DNA of 64,000 bases from Cadophora sp. MPI-SDFR-AT-0126. Lineage: Eukaryota > Ascomycota > Leotiomycetes > Helotiales > Ploettnerulaceae. A program made the position numbers and the translations under genes. Of the stretch, positions 25,805-36,364 are shown in pieces. The stretch is from contig JAGMVK010000006.1 in NCBI GenBank assembly GCA_020747065.1, forward strand, positions 1,364,001-1,428,000, read 5' to 3'. Under the pieces are notes generated by a model. That model saw only the letters and a list, made by a program, of their open reading frames with translations, had not been told where the DNA came from and did not search any database. The stretch's first letter is position 1, and each line of letters begins with the position of its first letter.

Positions 25805-27280
25805 ATGTCTAGGGCGGTGACTCCAACAGGACATACACCTGGGAACCCATCCTCACCCCAAGCATACGTCGTTTCTCAATACTCAAGCGATGAGATCCGG
25901 CTCCCCATCGAAGGCAGCCGACCGCCACCGAACACACCAGCTAGCGACTTCAGTATTTCACCGCGCCATGCCGAATCCGCGTTACGGATGAAGCAAAGCA
26001 GGAAACTCTCAAATCTCAATCTCGTCCACTTTGTCGATCTTAGAGCCGTAACCTACGAAACGGTCGTGGATGAGAATCTCGTCTGTCCGATATGTCACTG
26101 TCCGCTGGTCGACCCCGTCATGACAGAATGTGACCACATTTTCTGCCGCTCGTGTATCGAGGAATCAGTTCTCCACAGCAAGACTTGTCCTATTGATCGG
26201 TCGATGCTGGATCAGGAAGTCAGCTCGCTGAAACGGGCGCCGAAGATTATTCTCAATCAGCTTGATAGCTTGAAAGCGAAGTGTCCATGCTGTTCTTCGT
26301 CGTTTGCTCGATCCATGCTTGCGAACCATCTGGAGAAGTATTGTCCGGAGACTATTATGAGATGTCCTGGGAGGAACACCGAGAAGGAATGTCCTGAGAA
26401 TGTGAAGAGGAAGTACGCCAGTAGAGGGTGTCTGCATTATGAAGCAGATTGCCCTGACTGTCTGGACTCTCTACTCGAGGTCGACATGGAAGAGCATCGT
26501 GAAGAGCTATGCAAAGAGAGGTACAAGCAGTGTGAACATTGCGGAGTCGAAATCCTGCGGTGTAAGGTGTCTGAGCACAATAAGGAATGCTCAGATGTTA
26601 TTGCACCTTGTCGCTGGGCGGCTTACGGCTGTCAACACGAAGCAAAGAGGAGAGAACTACACCTTCACACAGATGAATGTAGTCTAAAGACCGTCGGACC
26701 CATGACAGACATGCTGCGAAGAGAAATTGGCGAGCTACGGTCCGAAGTTCGCGCTCTGACAGAAACCAACCAACGACAAGAACGCCGCATCAAATTCATG
26801 GAAAGTGGCAATTCACGAGATTTCAACCAGCCCATCTACGCAACGGATCTCTCCAGTCCATCATCACTACCCAATCTCCCCGAGCCAGCCAATACCGAAC
26901 CTCTCGACTCAGGCCACCAATATCTCCTCTCGCTCCTAGAAGCACAGGAGAGTAATCTAAGTCATCTATCAAGCAGCTTGACTGAATCAGAAGCTAAGCA
27001 AACGACGATGCTTTTCAACGAGACAATTCCCATCAAGAACGAACTGGCTGAGATCAGGAGCATGCAGCAGACTACCAGTATGCATGTTCGCTGGCTGATG
27101 AGATTTCGGATTCAGGAAAATAGCAGACGGGCTGTTGGGGGGCCTGGACCTGGACCTGGCGCGAGTGGAGGAGGTTCGTATGGAGGTGGAGGGTCGGATG
27201 GTGGAGGAACAAGTGGCGATTCGCTTCTTCCGAGGAGATTGAGTGATTCGATGTCAAGAGATTTGGTTACGAAGCTGTGA
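25805..27280 (+). CDS. RING and TRAF-type zinc-finger protein (probable E3 ubiquitin ligase)
   Basis: A single exon of 491 residues. Residues ~95-135 form a C3HC4 RING finger (VCPICHC, then ECDHIFCRSCIEESV, then CPID). This is followed by a run of Cys/His-rich TRAF-type zinc fingers to about residue 300: KCPCCSSSF, HLEKYCPETIMRCPG, QCEHCGVEILRCKVSEHNK and HLHTDEC. A helical segment follows (MLRREIGELRSEVRALTETN), probably a coiled coil for oligomerisation. The last ~60 residues contain a Gly/Ser/Pro-rich tail (GPGPGPGASGGGSYGGGGSD). There is no MATH domain, so it is not a classical TRAF but resembles the RING-plus-TRAF-finger proteins common in fungi. The expected activity is ubiquitin transfer. 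The substrate is unknown, and no neighbour informs it. Confidence 0.87.
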   Translation: MSRAVTPTGHTPGNPSSPQAYVVSQYSSDEIRLPIEGSRPPPNTPASDFSISPRHAESALRMKQSRKLSNLNLVHFVDLRAVTYETVVDENLVCPICHCPLVDPVMTECDHIFCRSCIEESVLHSKTCPIDRSMLDQEVSSLKRAPKIILNQLDSLKAKCPCCSSSFARSMLANHLEKYCPETIMRCPGRNTEKECPENVKRKYASRGCLHYEADCPDCLDSLLEVDMEEHREELCKERYKQCEHCGVEILRCKVSEHNKECSDVIAPCRWAAYGCQHEAKRRELHLHTDECSLKTVGPMTDMLRREIGELRSEVRALTETNQRQERRIKFMESGNSRDFNQPIYATDLSSPSSLPNLPEPANTEPLDSGHQYLLSLLEAQESNLSHLSSSLTESEAKQTTMLFNETIPIKNELAEIRSMQQTTSMHVRWLMRFRIQENSRRAVGGPGPGPGASGGGSYGGGGSDGGGTSGDSLLPRRLSDSMSRDLVTKL

Positions 27281-28959
27281 GCTGCTAAGTGATCATCATG
27301 ATTTATGCATTTGTAGACGGGCGGCGTTGACTGCTTGCATGATACGGAGGTGCTGGTTGCATGTGGTTGGTGCGCGGTTGGACGGCGGTGTTCATGGATG
27401 GGTAGGTTGGGTCTGCAGTAGAGGGAATTTACAGTTTCGAATCCCATTAAGATATAGAATACAAGAAAAGAGAATCAAAGCTTCTCCTCATTCACGCGAA
27501 AAGTGGTCATCTAGACCATACCCTCTGGGTCACCAGGATGTACTCGCCATTTCTCTTATCTAGAGTCTACTCTTGACGTCGTGTCATGGACCTGTCTCCA
27601 ACATCATACCTCATACCCACCACTCCTTCATTTTTCACAATTTCCCAAGCGAGATATACGCAGATAATCTATATCCATCTGTGTCCCTGGAAAGACATTT
27701 CATCCGCATCTCAAATATGAATACCTAACTTTAAACTTGTACCCAAGTCTTATTCAAACCACAACTCTAAAAATCCTCAACCATTTCTTCAAACCTTCAC
27801 TCATACGAACGATACCATCTAAGAAACCGTTCTGTTCAATCTACATACAATATAAGTAAGTAATTTATAGCCTCTATGCCGTTCCTGCAGGCCCAATCCC
27901 AAAATTCAGCTCATCCTCTTCATTCTTAGGGCTTGACTTGGGTTCTCTGTGGCTGGTTGCGAGGTGTTGAGGTGATGTGTAATAGCTTATGATAGCTGGG
28001 AAGGAGGATGAGTGACATGCTGAGAGGAGAGGGAGGGAGGGAGGGAAATATGGTGAGAGGGATGGGTTTGGACTTCAGGGAAGAGTATGTATGCAGCTGG
28101 GACTTCGAGATTGCCGATGGTTGAGTGTAGAGGAGGAATATCTCGTGATGTTATTAAGAAGGCCTAAGGAGGTAGAGAGAGATGAAGTATGGGGATGGTA
28201 AGTTTAAGACTTCAGGGAGCAAGTAGCAGGGGAGTATCATGAGTTGTAGATTAGTATGTCTTATTGGATCTCAGACATGGAGAATGTGAACACGGAAAGT
28301 GAGATTTCCAATATCCAGGCAATATTTGACAAAGACGGGGAGAATATAGTGTAGACCCATCGAGAACTATCACATCCTGATATAATTCTAGACATTGGAG
28401 AATATATAAATCTTGAAGTGGACATCATTCCGAAATCAAAAATTTGACGTGGCAATTACCAATGTCCGAAGAGTGTTTTGAATATTCATGATATTTGAAT
28501 GTCCATTCAGGAATGCTCAAAATAATTTGCTGTTTACTAAGGACCGTGGGACCTTTTTGAAATGACTTCGGGCCTTGAAGCCAGAGAGAGACGAACAGAC
28601 AATGTGTAGTTGCCAGAATGACAGATTTTGTGCATCTCAATGTCTCCAATGTCTTGGGGGATTGTGGAGTCTTATTATTCATCAATCTTCAAAACGACTT
28701 CATGCTTACAGAAATGTTAACACACGCCAGAGTAGAAAAATTAACATCTCAACATCAACTTCGCCCTGTATTGCTAGTCTTGTCTCTATGCATCGCTCCA
28801 TCAATCAATATATATGCAGTACTTCAACACAAGGTCACTCCATCTACAGCAAAGTATAATACCGTAACCAAGACGAAAGGAAGAGAATCTCGTTACTCAT
28901 CATGCATTCGCAAAAATATGTTCAAGAATAGAAGGGACGCCCAAGAACATTCCAAAAAC
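27281..28959. other. 1.7-kb tail-to-tail region
   Basis: Between convergent genes. It contains a possible G-quadruplex run at 28031-28045 and several low-complexity purine tracts around 28000-28230. ORFs here (for example 28618-28968) have no recognisable domain and look random. Confidence 0.55.
28031..28045 (+). other. potential G-quadruplex (four GGG runs)
   Basis: Four GGG runs separated by single A bases lie on the plus strand, inside a purine-rich tract downstream of the RING gene. This fits the simple G4 pattern with one-base loops. Confidence 0.6.
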
Positions 28960-30811
28960 TCAAAATAACGATGTGCATCCCACCACTAAAGCAGCTACAC
29001 CTACCAGTAGGGTAGCACTAGCACGAATGTTTACAGCTGCACTATTCTTGGTGGTTGTGGCTGACGGGGGAGCACTAGTTGTTGTGGTTGCTCCTCCTGG
29101 ATTGTTGCTCTGGTCTTCAGGTAACGGAGTGATAGCTAGACCTTGTATGACATCTCCGTTGCTTTGTTTCACTTGTTGAGTGACCTTTGTAGCTGTAACG
29201 GGAATAATCTTTCCAACAGGCGCGTTGTCAATGCCGTTGTCAATCAGATCCTGGACTCCAGGAGGGACTGCAGGAATTGTAAAGTTGTTATTGAAGCCGT
29301 CGTTAGTGATCAATGAGGCAGTACAGTTCGGAGGACTATTAGTGGTATTGGCAGCAGTCATGCTTTGAAGTGCGGTTCCATTGAGCGTGTTGAATTGCTT
29401 CTGAAGTGTATCGTAGTCTCCAAGAAGATCGGCAGTTCCATCACTGTTCAAGGTGACTAGTCCGTAGTTCGATGTCTCTTGCGTGTACTCGTAAACTAGA
29501 CCTCCAGAGAGCACAGGAGTTACAAGAGGCCCGTAGAGAACAGGTACTTCGGTAAAGACTCTTGGGTATGGCACGTTGCAGCCATATTCGGAGAAGTAGA
29601 CTGGGACACTAGTCTTCGAGAAATCAGACACCAGGACATCGTACTGGGCTGTCTGGAAAGTCGATTCGCCACACCAGGAGTAGCTGTTGAGGGCAAAGAC
29701 ATCCACTCTAGAGGGATCCGAGGTATCTCCAGTTGTTGTGCATTGAAGGTAGTTCCATGTATCAAGAAGGATCTCGCGGACATCTGCAGCGCTGTATCCC
29801 ACTGGAATCTTTCTGTCACAATGCTTTGCAACATAGTTCTTGAGGTCCCGAGTGATAGCCTAGAGAATTTAGTCAAGATAAATGTTGGGGAAGCGTCTTG
29901 ACTGACTCTCATATATGGAGGCACGGTCTTGCCGGTAGGCAGGTCGTTGATGACCTCGTTGCCAGAGAAGAACATCATTGTATTAGGATAATTTTTGAAC
30001 GCCTCGACAACTGCAAAGGTACGATTGACATAGCCTGCATAGTAACTTTCCCATGGCGCGGATCGATCGATACTTTCCCCAGCCAGAGGGGAGTTGACAT
30101 CAAGAATCATGTAAATTCCAACCTACAAAATTAGCATAGAACCGAGGTGCATTTCTGTGCGTAACTCACGGCATTGAAAATGGATGCACACTACAAAAAT
30201 AGAGTCAGTGATGGTGCTACTAATACAGGTCCATTGGTGCCAAAATCGGTCCAAGACATGTGGGGGCGGGGAACTGGACATGGCATTTCTGAATAACCTC
30301 GAGGACTTACAGCATCATGATTGATGTTTGGGTCAACATTATAAACTCGAATAGCATTGACACCTACTCCGATCAGCTTTTTTCAAACCCAACCCATTGT
30401 AGAATATACGGACCCAAGCGTTGCATCAATGCAGCATCGCGCAAACACACATCCTTATCACTCAACGGATCAACACCACTTCCCGGATTATACCCCGAAC
30501 TTCCACCTGGCTGGTACGCGACACCAACGATCTGAAATCTATCTCCAGTGACTGAATTGACTAAATCCGCTCCATTGATGGTGATTGTCTGACGGCGAAG
30601 GCGGAAGTCGCGAGAAGCGCAAGGACCGCGAGTTGGACCTGGTGGACGATCAATCGGATCAGCGAAATGTCTTGGATTGATATGCAGAAGATTATCTGCT
30701 CTCGTCCGCCTTTGAAACGTGTATTCCAGCAGTTGGTGCGCAGCGATTGAACGCTTGAAGCGTTGTGGCTTCCAACAGTGAGGCTCGAAAACAACGTACC
30801 GGTCGAAACAT
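28960..30811 (-). CDS. GPI-anchored beta-1,3-glucanosyltransferase (GH72, Gel/Gas), apparent frameshift after signal peptide
   Basis: Six exons: 30811-30800, 30638-30414, 30363-30311, 30190-30170, 30122-29907 and 29859-28960. Exons 3-6 and most of exon 2 form one continuous GH72 reading frame. It includes the acid/base Glu in FFSGNEVIND, the nucleophile Glu in YFSEYGCN, and a Ser/Thr-rich C-terminus ending in a hydrophobic tail (LLVGVAALVVGCTSLF) typical of GPI attachment. There is no CBM43 module, so this is the short Gel1-like form. A 12-nt exon 1 (MFRP) joined in phase 0 to VQLAVLALLATSAFA makes an ideal signal peptide, but in a different frame from the mature start TITINGADLV. The summed exons (1427 nt) are exactly one base short of a multiple of three. 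The enzyme elongates cell-wall beta-1,3-glucan at the plasma membrane. A sequencing error, a null allele or an unusual start are all possible. Confidence 0.8.
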
Positions 30812-33181
30812 CTGGAATCAGCAATTGATCCTAGCAATGTATTTTCCGCGAATTGTCTTAATTGTCCGATTCTCTAAGGATGAACGACTCGAACTCCGGA
30901 GTGTCGAGAAGGCACTGCGAGATGCGCAAAGTAACGAGCGACTTTTGGGATCTTGGTTGCGACAAGAGGAAAAGGAAACGAACTCGAGACTCGAAGGGAG
31001 GAGGGGCTGGGATTGCTTCCATATCAATCTCGAATCAATCTATCTGCAAGCTGATACGGGCAGGCGCGATGCCTCTTTCGGCCAAGGTTGTGTGTCAGGC
31101 TTGTTTTGTTTGGCTGTTCCGTTTGGCGGGAGATCGGCTGTCATGCACCTAAAATTATAGTGTGTTTCCTGCCCTGCTTCGAGTGGAATTAGAATTAGCT
31201 TCGAGGCCAGCCTCGGCAAAAATATGAAGATATAAACATTCAAAGGAAACAAATGTCATGACTAGCATACGGAACATGGAGGGAAACTTTCTTCTAAACA
31301 CAGGATTGGTGGTGCTTAGATATCTGTCTGTGTACAACTATCTTGGATGAATATCAACTTCGCCAATACGAGCTCGCTTCCACTGTCAGACTGCCCAGCC
31401 CGGCCTCGTATAATGCTGCAGAATATCTTGTGTCACTACGATCGACAATTAGAGTAGACGAGCCGTCCCAGAAACTCTCTTCTAGTAAATGCAGTGGCCT
31501 GAAAGGTTTTGGCCTTTCACCAGATAATCAGTCTAAGATTTTATTTCATCATTCTCCCAAACCATGGCCATCACGATGCTGCAAATAAAATCCAGCAGCC
31601 TTGTCGGATTGGAAGTGTAAGCTCCATAGCTCCTGTCAAATGTCATGACCTTTCCTCACAACATTCATTCAGTAAACAGCCATACAGAGTTTTTAATCTC
31701 AATTTCCCCCCAGCCATACCGGTAAGCGACCGCTTGCAGAGAGTCGACGAGGGGTCTTTGAGGAACAAATCCTGACTGGCGATGGTGCTTGTTTGAGCGA
31801 TTCTATCACCAAACCATTTCAAAGGAGATAAGATCTATCAGAGCTTCTTTTTCTCATCATTTTTTGTCTGCTACACTGTTTGAGACCCTTGGTTGAAGAA
31901 CCACCAACCAGCACAGGCGATTCTCTCAGTCTCTCCTCTCGACACCATCATTTCATACCAGCCCATTGTGCAAGATATCAAACATAAATCGTTGCATTTT
32001 GCAAAAAGAATATCCTCAACTTTCTCTACACAATGACTAGACTCCGCACGAAGACCATCGCGCTCGGCTAAACTCTCATCAAATTCACTGATGCCATCAA
32101 ATCATGTCAACAAACACCTACCGGAGTCTGGCCCCCAAATCCCCTCAGCCTGCCAACCACGGCCGCAAACACCACCTGCTTTCTTCTCTACACATACCCC
32201 CACCTCGGCCCACATCGATTCCCGTATCAGGTCTGATCAGGTGGTCTTTTCAATCACCATCGAAATCAACTTCCCCGTCCGGAGTTCCGTCGCTGACGCT
32301 GGTACTCGCTTCGGTTCGGGGCGTTTTCGTGGCACAACACCTACCTTGCTCTGAGAGTCTAATACAGTAATCCGCCGACACCACTCCATCAAGCACTCGT
32401 ACCCAAACTTATAATAGAAAACATACCGGACAATGATATATCCAACCATCCATTTTCGGACTCTTTGAAGTGCACTCTACTTACTCTGCTTTCTGAATCG
32501 AGGTTCCAGAAAGTAAGTGTGTGGCTCGGCTGCCGCATCTCGATCCTGCAATACATGCGCCACCGGAGGGTTTTGGTGCCACCAAAGCCACATCCATAGT
32601 TATTTCAGAGGCGTGAATTCGGTGGACGAGCTGATAATGTACCGAAAGGAAGGAATGTTTAACATAGAAAGGCCGGGTTCGGTGATATTTGGCTTTTGGA
32701 CTTGGTTGGAGGTTTCGGTATCGGTATTGGTATTGTGAGTCGGCAGTGGCTCGCTTGGGTCTGAAGTAGGTGGTACGAAGAATGGGTATGTCGATGGACT
32801 TCGATGGTAGCGGGCAGGGGATTTCAACAAGGCGAAGAGAGGTACTCAATGATGTGACTGGCTGACCTATTGATTGTCACTGGATGAGTGGTAAGGATAT
32901 GCATGTCCTGTAGGAGGTTTTAGACACTTAGAACACACGGTAATTGAGGTGCAGAATTGTTCATGACACATAGTTTGATCTACCTACCCATACAATAGAA
33001 TACAGACGAGTTGCTTCGTAGGCTGACTTTGTCAAGGACATCGAGGAGGAAGGGCATTATGAGTATCTATTGTAAAAGTTCCTAAGCAAGCATCAAAATT
33101 TGTACGCCACGAAAGAAGCTGCTTCTTTGTACCAAACAAGATGCTCCCAACAAAACAAGCAAACTATCTTTCATCCGGCCT
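30812..33181. other. 2.4-kb intergenic region
   Basis: Contains the promoter of the GH72 gene on the left and the 3' side of acl2 on the right. Several ORFs of 60-130 codons overlap in conflicting frames between 30800 and 32850. None shows a domain, conserved motif or consistent splice pattern. Confidence 0.5.
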
Positions 33182-35114
33182 CTACGCTTTGAACTCCTCC
33201 ACCTTGCTCTCTGCCAATCTCCCAGGGATAAGAGCGAGAGGTACGATACCACTGACGTGCATATCTGGTCCATATACGTGCATGTTCAACTTCAGCTCTT
33301 GTCCGACGGACTTGATGTTCTTCAATCCCTCCTGGTAGTTAGGTCCAGCACGTCTGACCCAGATTTGGACATTGTGCTCGATGAGCTGAGGAGCGACCTC
33401 ACGAAGAGCGCGGATGACACCCTTGAAAGTAGAGGCAACGTTGGTGAAGTTGGCAATACCACCACCGATGAAGAGGACCTTGCCCTCAGGTGTGAGTGGG
33501 GCACGGAGCATGAGATCGAGGACTGTCCGGGCGTAGTGGAAGGTCTGGGTCTCGGTTGGGGCACCAGAGTATTCACCATAGTTGGCGAGCTCATCAGCGA
33601 AACCACTGCTGGCAATGGCATCGGCGTAAACAACGGAAGCACCACCACCAGCAACCAAAGTCCATACACGGCCGTTGGCATTTAAGATGGTAAGCTTGAG
33701 AGAAGCACCGGTCTTAGCATCGAGTTCGGCGATGTAAGCCTCCTCCTTGCTCATGTCGCGACCGAAAGGCGCTGGGAACTCCATAGGTGGGCCAGCATCA
33801 ATGTTAACTTTTCCATCGGATGCCTTGATGGCAGCCATACCCAGAGCAGCTGGTGAGCGTGCGATGGCCCATTTGACACCGCACTCAAACTCAGCGGTCT
33901 GGTCAAGCTTAGCAGCCAAATCCAAGAAGTGAACTTCAGCAGAAGTAGCATCGGCATTCGGGATGACAACGAGTGGGTTGATCTCGAGGTATGTGAACTG
34001 GCAGTCGACGTAGACAGCGTACAGTCTGGTAATGAAGTCGACGAGGACATTGTGGACACCCTTGGGTACCTTCTTGAGGAGGGTTGCAGCAATTTCTTCG
34101 TTTGATGGGTATTCGGAGAGGTCGACAGGAATCAAGATCTTCTCGGCTTTGGCATCGACATCACCAACATCAACACCTCCCTCGTGTGTGAAGAGAATCC
34201 AATCACCCTGTCAAAACAACCATGGTCAGCACGTGGTAAGGGGGGAAGATAGTGTTTCATTGGAGGACGAATGGAGGATGGCGTAACAGTAAACACCCGG
34301 CCGGTTGCAGCGGGAGGCTTGACAGCGGCAACGATAACGCACATGCAAATGCAGGTACGAAATTGCATTTAGGAGGTTGGTGTTTGATAACGAGAGTGGG
34401 CCATATTGGAAATGTGTTCCTTAGCCTCCGCTCGTCCGTACCATGTCTCCTGCCGAATCAGGGCCGAACGCAACAAAAGGGACGTTGTAGCCCACATGCC
34501 AAAGTGATTTTTGCAGTATTCCAAAACTTAACTTCTGACATTCGCTTGAGTGCTAGAAATGGTTTTGGATCTACAGAGCACTACTGCTTGGCAAAAAATG
34601 CTTCGCAGTGTCATTCGTGCTTCTGAATCCCCCAATCCAAAAATGATGGAAAGTATAATAACGGTAAACGTACCTCTCTTTGCGAGTTGATGTTAATATA
34701 GTATTCAGTTCCGTCAGGGTGAGGTACGAAAGGCTCAACCAAGAATTGTCTGAGGTAGCCAACTGTGGTCTCAACCTTTTGTTCCTTTCCAGCACGAGCA
34801 GCAATCCACGCCTTTGCCTCTGGCCATGTCTTGTTCAAAGCTAATAGTCCGCTCTTGCCTCGGCGCTTGATCAATTGATCTGGCTTCGCAACGAACTTTG
34901 AGCCTGGAACCAGAAGCCAGGGGTATGTAGTCTCGGCCTGATCGAGAATGGACATCACCTCAGCATCTTCTGGGAAGTATAGCGAGGCGAGCTTTGGAGG
35001 AGCGTTGTGTGTTGAGGATTTTGGGAGAGGAGAAGGCTTGATGACTGGGGCTCTGGTAAGGTGGTAGTTGAGGATAGCCTTTCCGTCGGCTTCGAGGATG
35101 GATTTGGCGGCCAT
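33182..35114 (-). CDS. acl2: ATP-citrate lyase subunit 2 (ATP-grasp/citrate-binding subunit)
   Basis: Two exons (35114-34674 and 34207-33182) give 488 residues, the normal size for the smaller ascomycete subunit (~53 kDa). The N-terminal part (MAAKSILEADGKAILNYHLT) is the ATP-grasp/succinyl-CoA-synthetase-beta-like region. The C-terminal part carries the citrate-binding CoA-ligase fold, with VAGGGASVVYADAI and GGGIANFTNVASTFKGV. Together with subunit 1 it forms the cytosolic lyase that converts citrate, CoA and ATP to acetyl-CoA and oxaloacetate, the source of acetyl-CoA for lipids and protein acetylation. The intron (34673-34208, 466 nt) is unusually long for this window. A second, non-coding intron in the 5' leader (35474-35139, GTACGT..ACAG) is likely. 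The gene is head to head with acl1, implying co-regulation of the two subunits. Confidence 0.95.
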
Positions 35115-36364
35115 TGTGATGTGTTTGTGGTAAGTTTACTGTTCAGAACAAGTCAGTTCAAGCTCTGCTGTAAATTGTAGTATGCTGACAAGAATTTTAG
35201 GGCTTTTATGGGCTGTTTTCCCTAAGTCCGGATCTCGATTGAACGAAAGCAGGACTTTGCAGAGAAATTGAAGCTTGAATCGACCAAAGCGTCAGACTGA
35301 CCGGACTCTTGTCAATGTGCAAAGACAGGTCGCAGATTCAATTGAGGACGAGAAAAGAGGACTATGCGAGAAGATTGGACGAAGATTGACCAGAGAGACG
35401 AGACAGTGGGTGTTTGTTCTCGGGGGTAGAGGGGGAATTTGATGCAAAGGAAGGGAGTAAGAGACCAAACGTACCTCGACTATTCTTATTTCAAGGGTTT
35501 CGGGATCGGATCAGAATCAACACAACTGACGGGAGGATACGGCGAGAAACCAGAGTGAGGTTGGATTTGACAGGAATAGGAATTGTTGTCTGAATGTTGA
35601 AGGAAGGATTTGGGAAAGTATCCTTGGGGGCAGTGATGTGGTGGGTCGGCGACTACAATTATTCGCACCGTCCGCTGGGATGCTTCGTTGACCGAAAGAA
35701 TCTCACTTGGCCCAGGAGAGAGGAGGGACCGGCCGTGCTGTGGTTGGTTGGGACTGGGGAAGGGAAGGAGCGGTCGGTGTTGAGGGACGCTAAAATAACC
35801 CTGCAATTCAACAAAGCCCTGCAGTTCAGGTCAACGCCCACGCCCACGCCAAACACAGCTCGGTATCGGACGAGCAGTAAGACCAGGGAGGGCCGTCCCT
35901 CAACAGCCCCAGCATTTCTCTCCCTCTCGCATTCCCGCCGGCCTACGATCCGTCCAAGTAAAAATACGGACTCCTCCAAAACTATTCCCTCCCTTCGCAA
36001 CCCACTGTCTCCCTCCCACCACACACACTACCACATCACATACTTCTATCTCTTCGCACGACATCTTCGCTTTCTATTACGGAGATTGAGAGACTTCAGC
36101 ACAACTGCCCTTGTTCTGACAAAAGAGCGTCTGTTCTGTTTCTACACTCCGCAGCTAGTGTTTCCCTTTTGATGTAAGTCCTCACCCAATTCTGTCATTT
36201 CTCTCCAGCTGCCCCGGCCAATCTCCGCACACTTTGACAAAGCGATGAATTACTGTAAAGAGTAGAATTCGCTCGAGTATCGAATCTGCCGTGCATCTTC
36301 AAAGCTATAGTAGAGTGCAATTGCTGATTTGCGTGTGCCTTAAAAGATTCCCTCCTTTCTCAAG
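35115..36364. promoter_or_regulatory. shared divergent promoter region of acl2 and acl1
   Basis: 1,250 bp separate the two start codons of the obligate subunit partners. It holds probable 5'-UTR introns on both sides: 35474-35139 on the minus strand, and a GTAAGT donor at 36174 on the plus strand with a possible acceptor just before the acl1 ATG. A short CACGCC repeat occurs at about 35834-35850, and pyrimidine-rich tracts around 35990-36080 suggest a transcription start for acl1. Confidence 0.65.

Noticed and set aside
27425..27455. GTTTCGAATCCC resembling a tRNA B box
   Set aside because: No A box, acceptor stem or anticodon arm could be folded around it.
28618..28968. 116-codon ORF between the RING and GH72 genes
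   Set aside because: No recognisable motif, and it overlaps the 3' end of GH72 on the other strand.
32100..32849. Overlapping ORFs of 70-120 codons on both strands
   Set aside because: Frames conflict and no domain or splice continuity is present; treated as intergenic.
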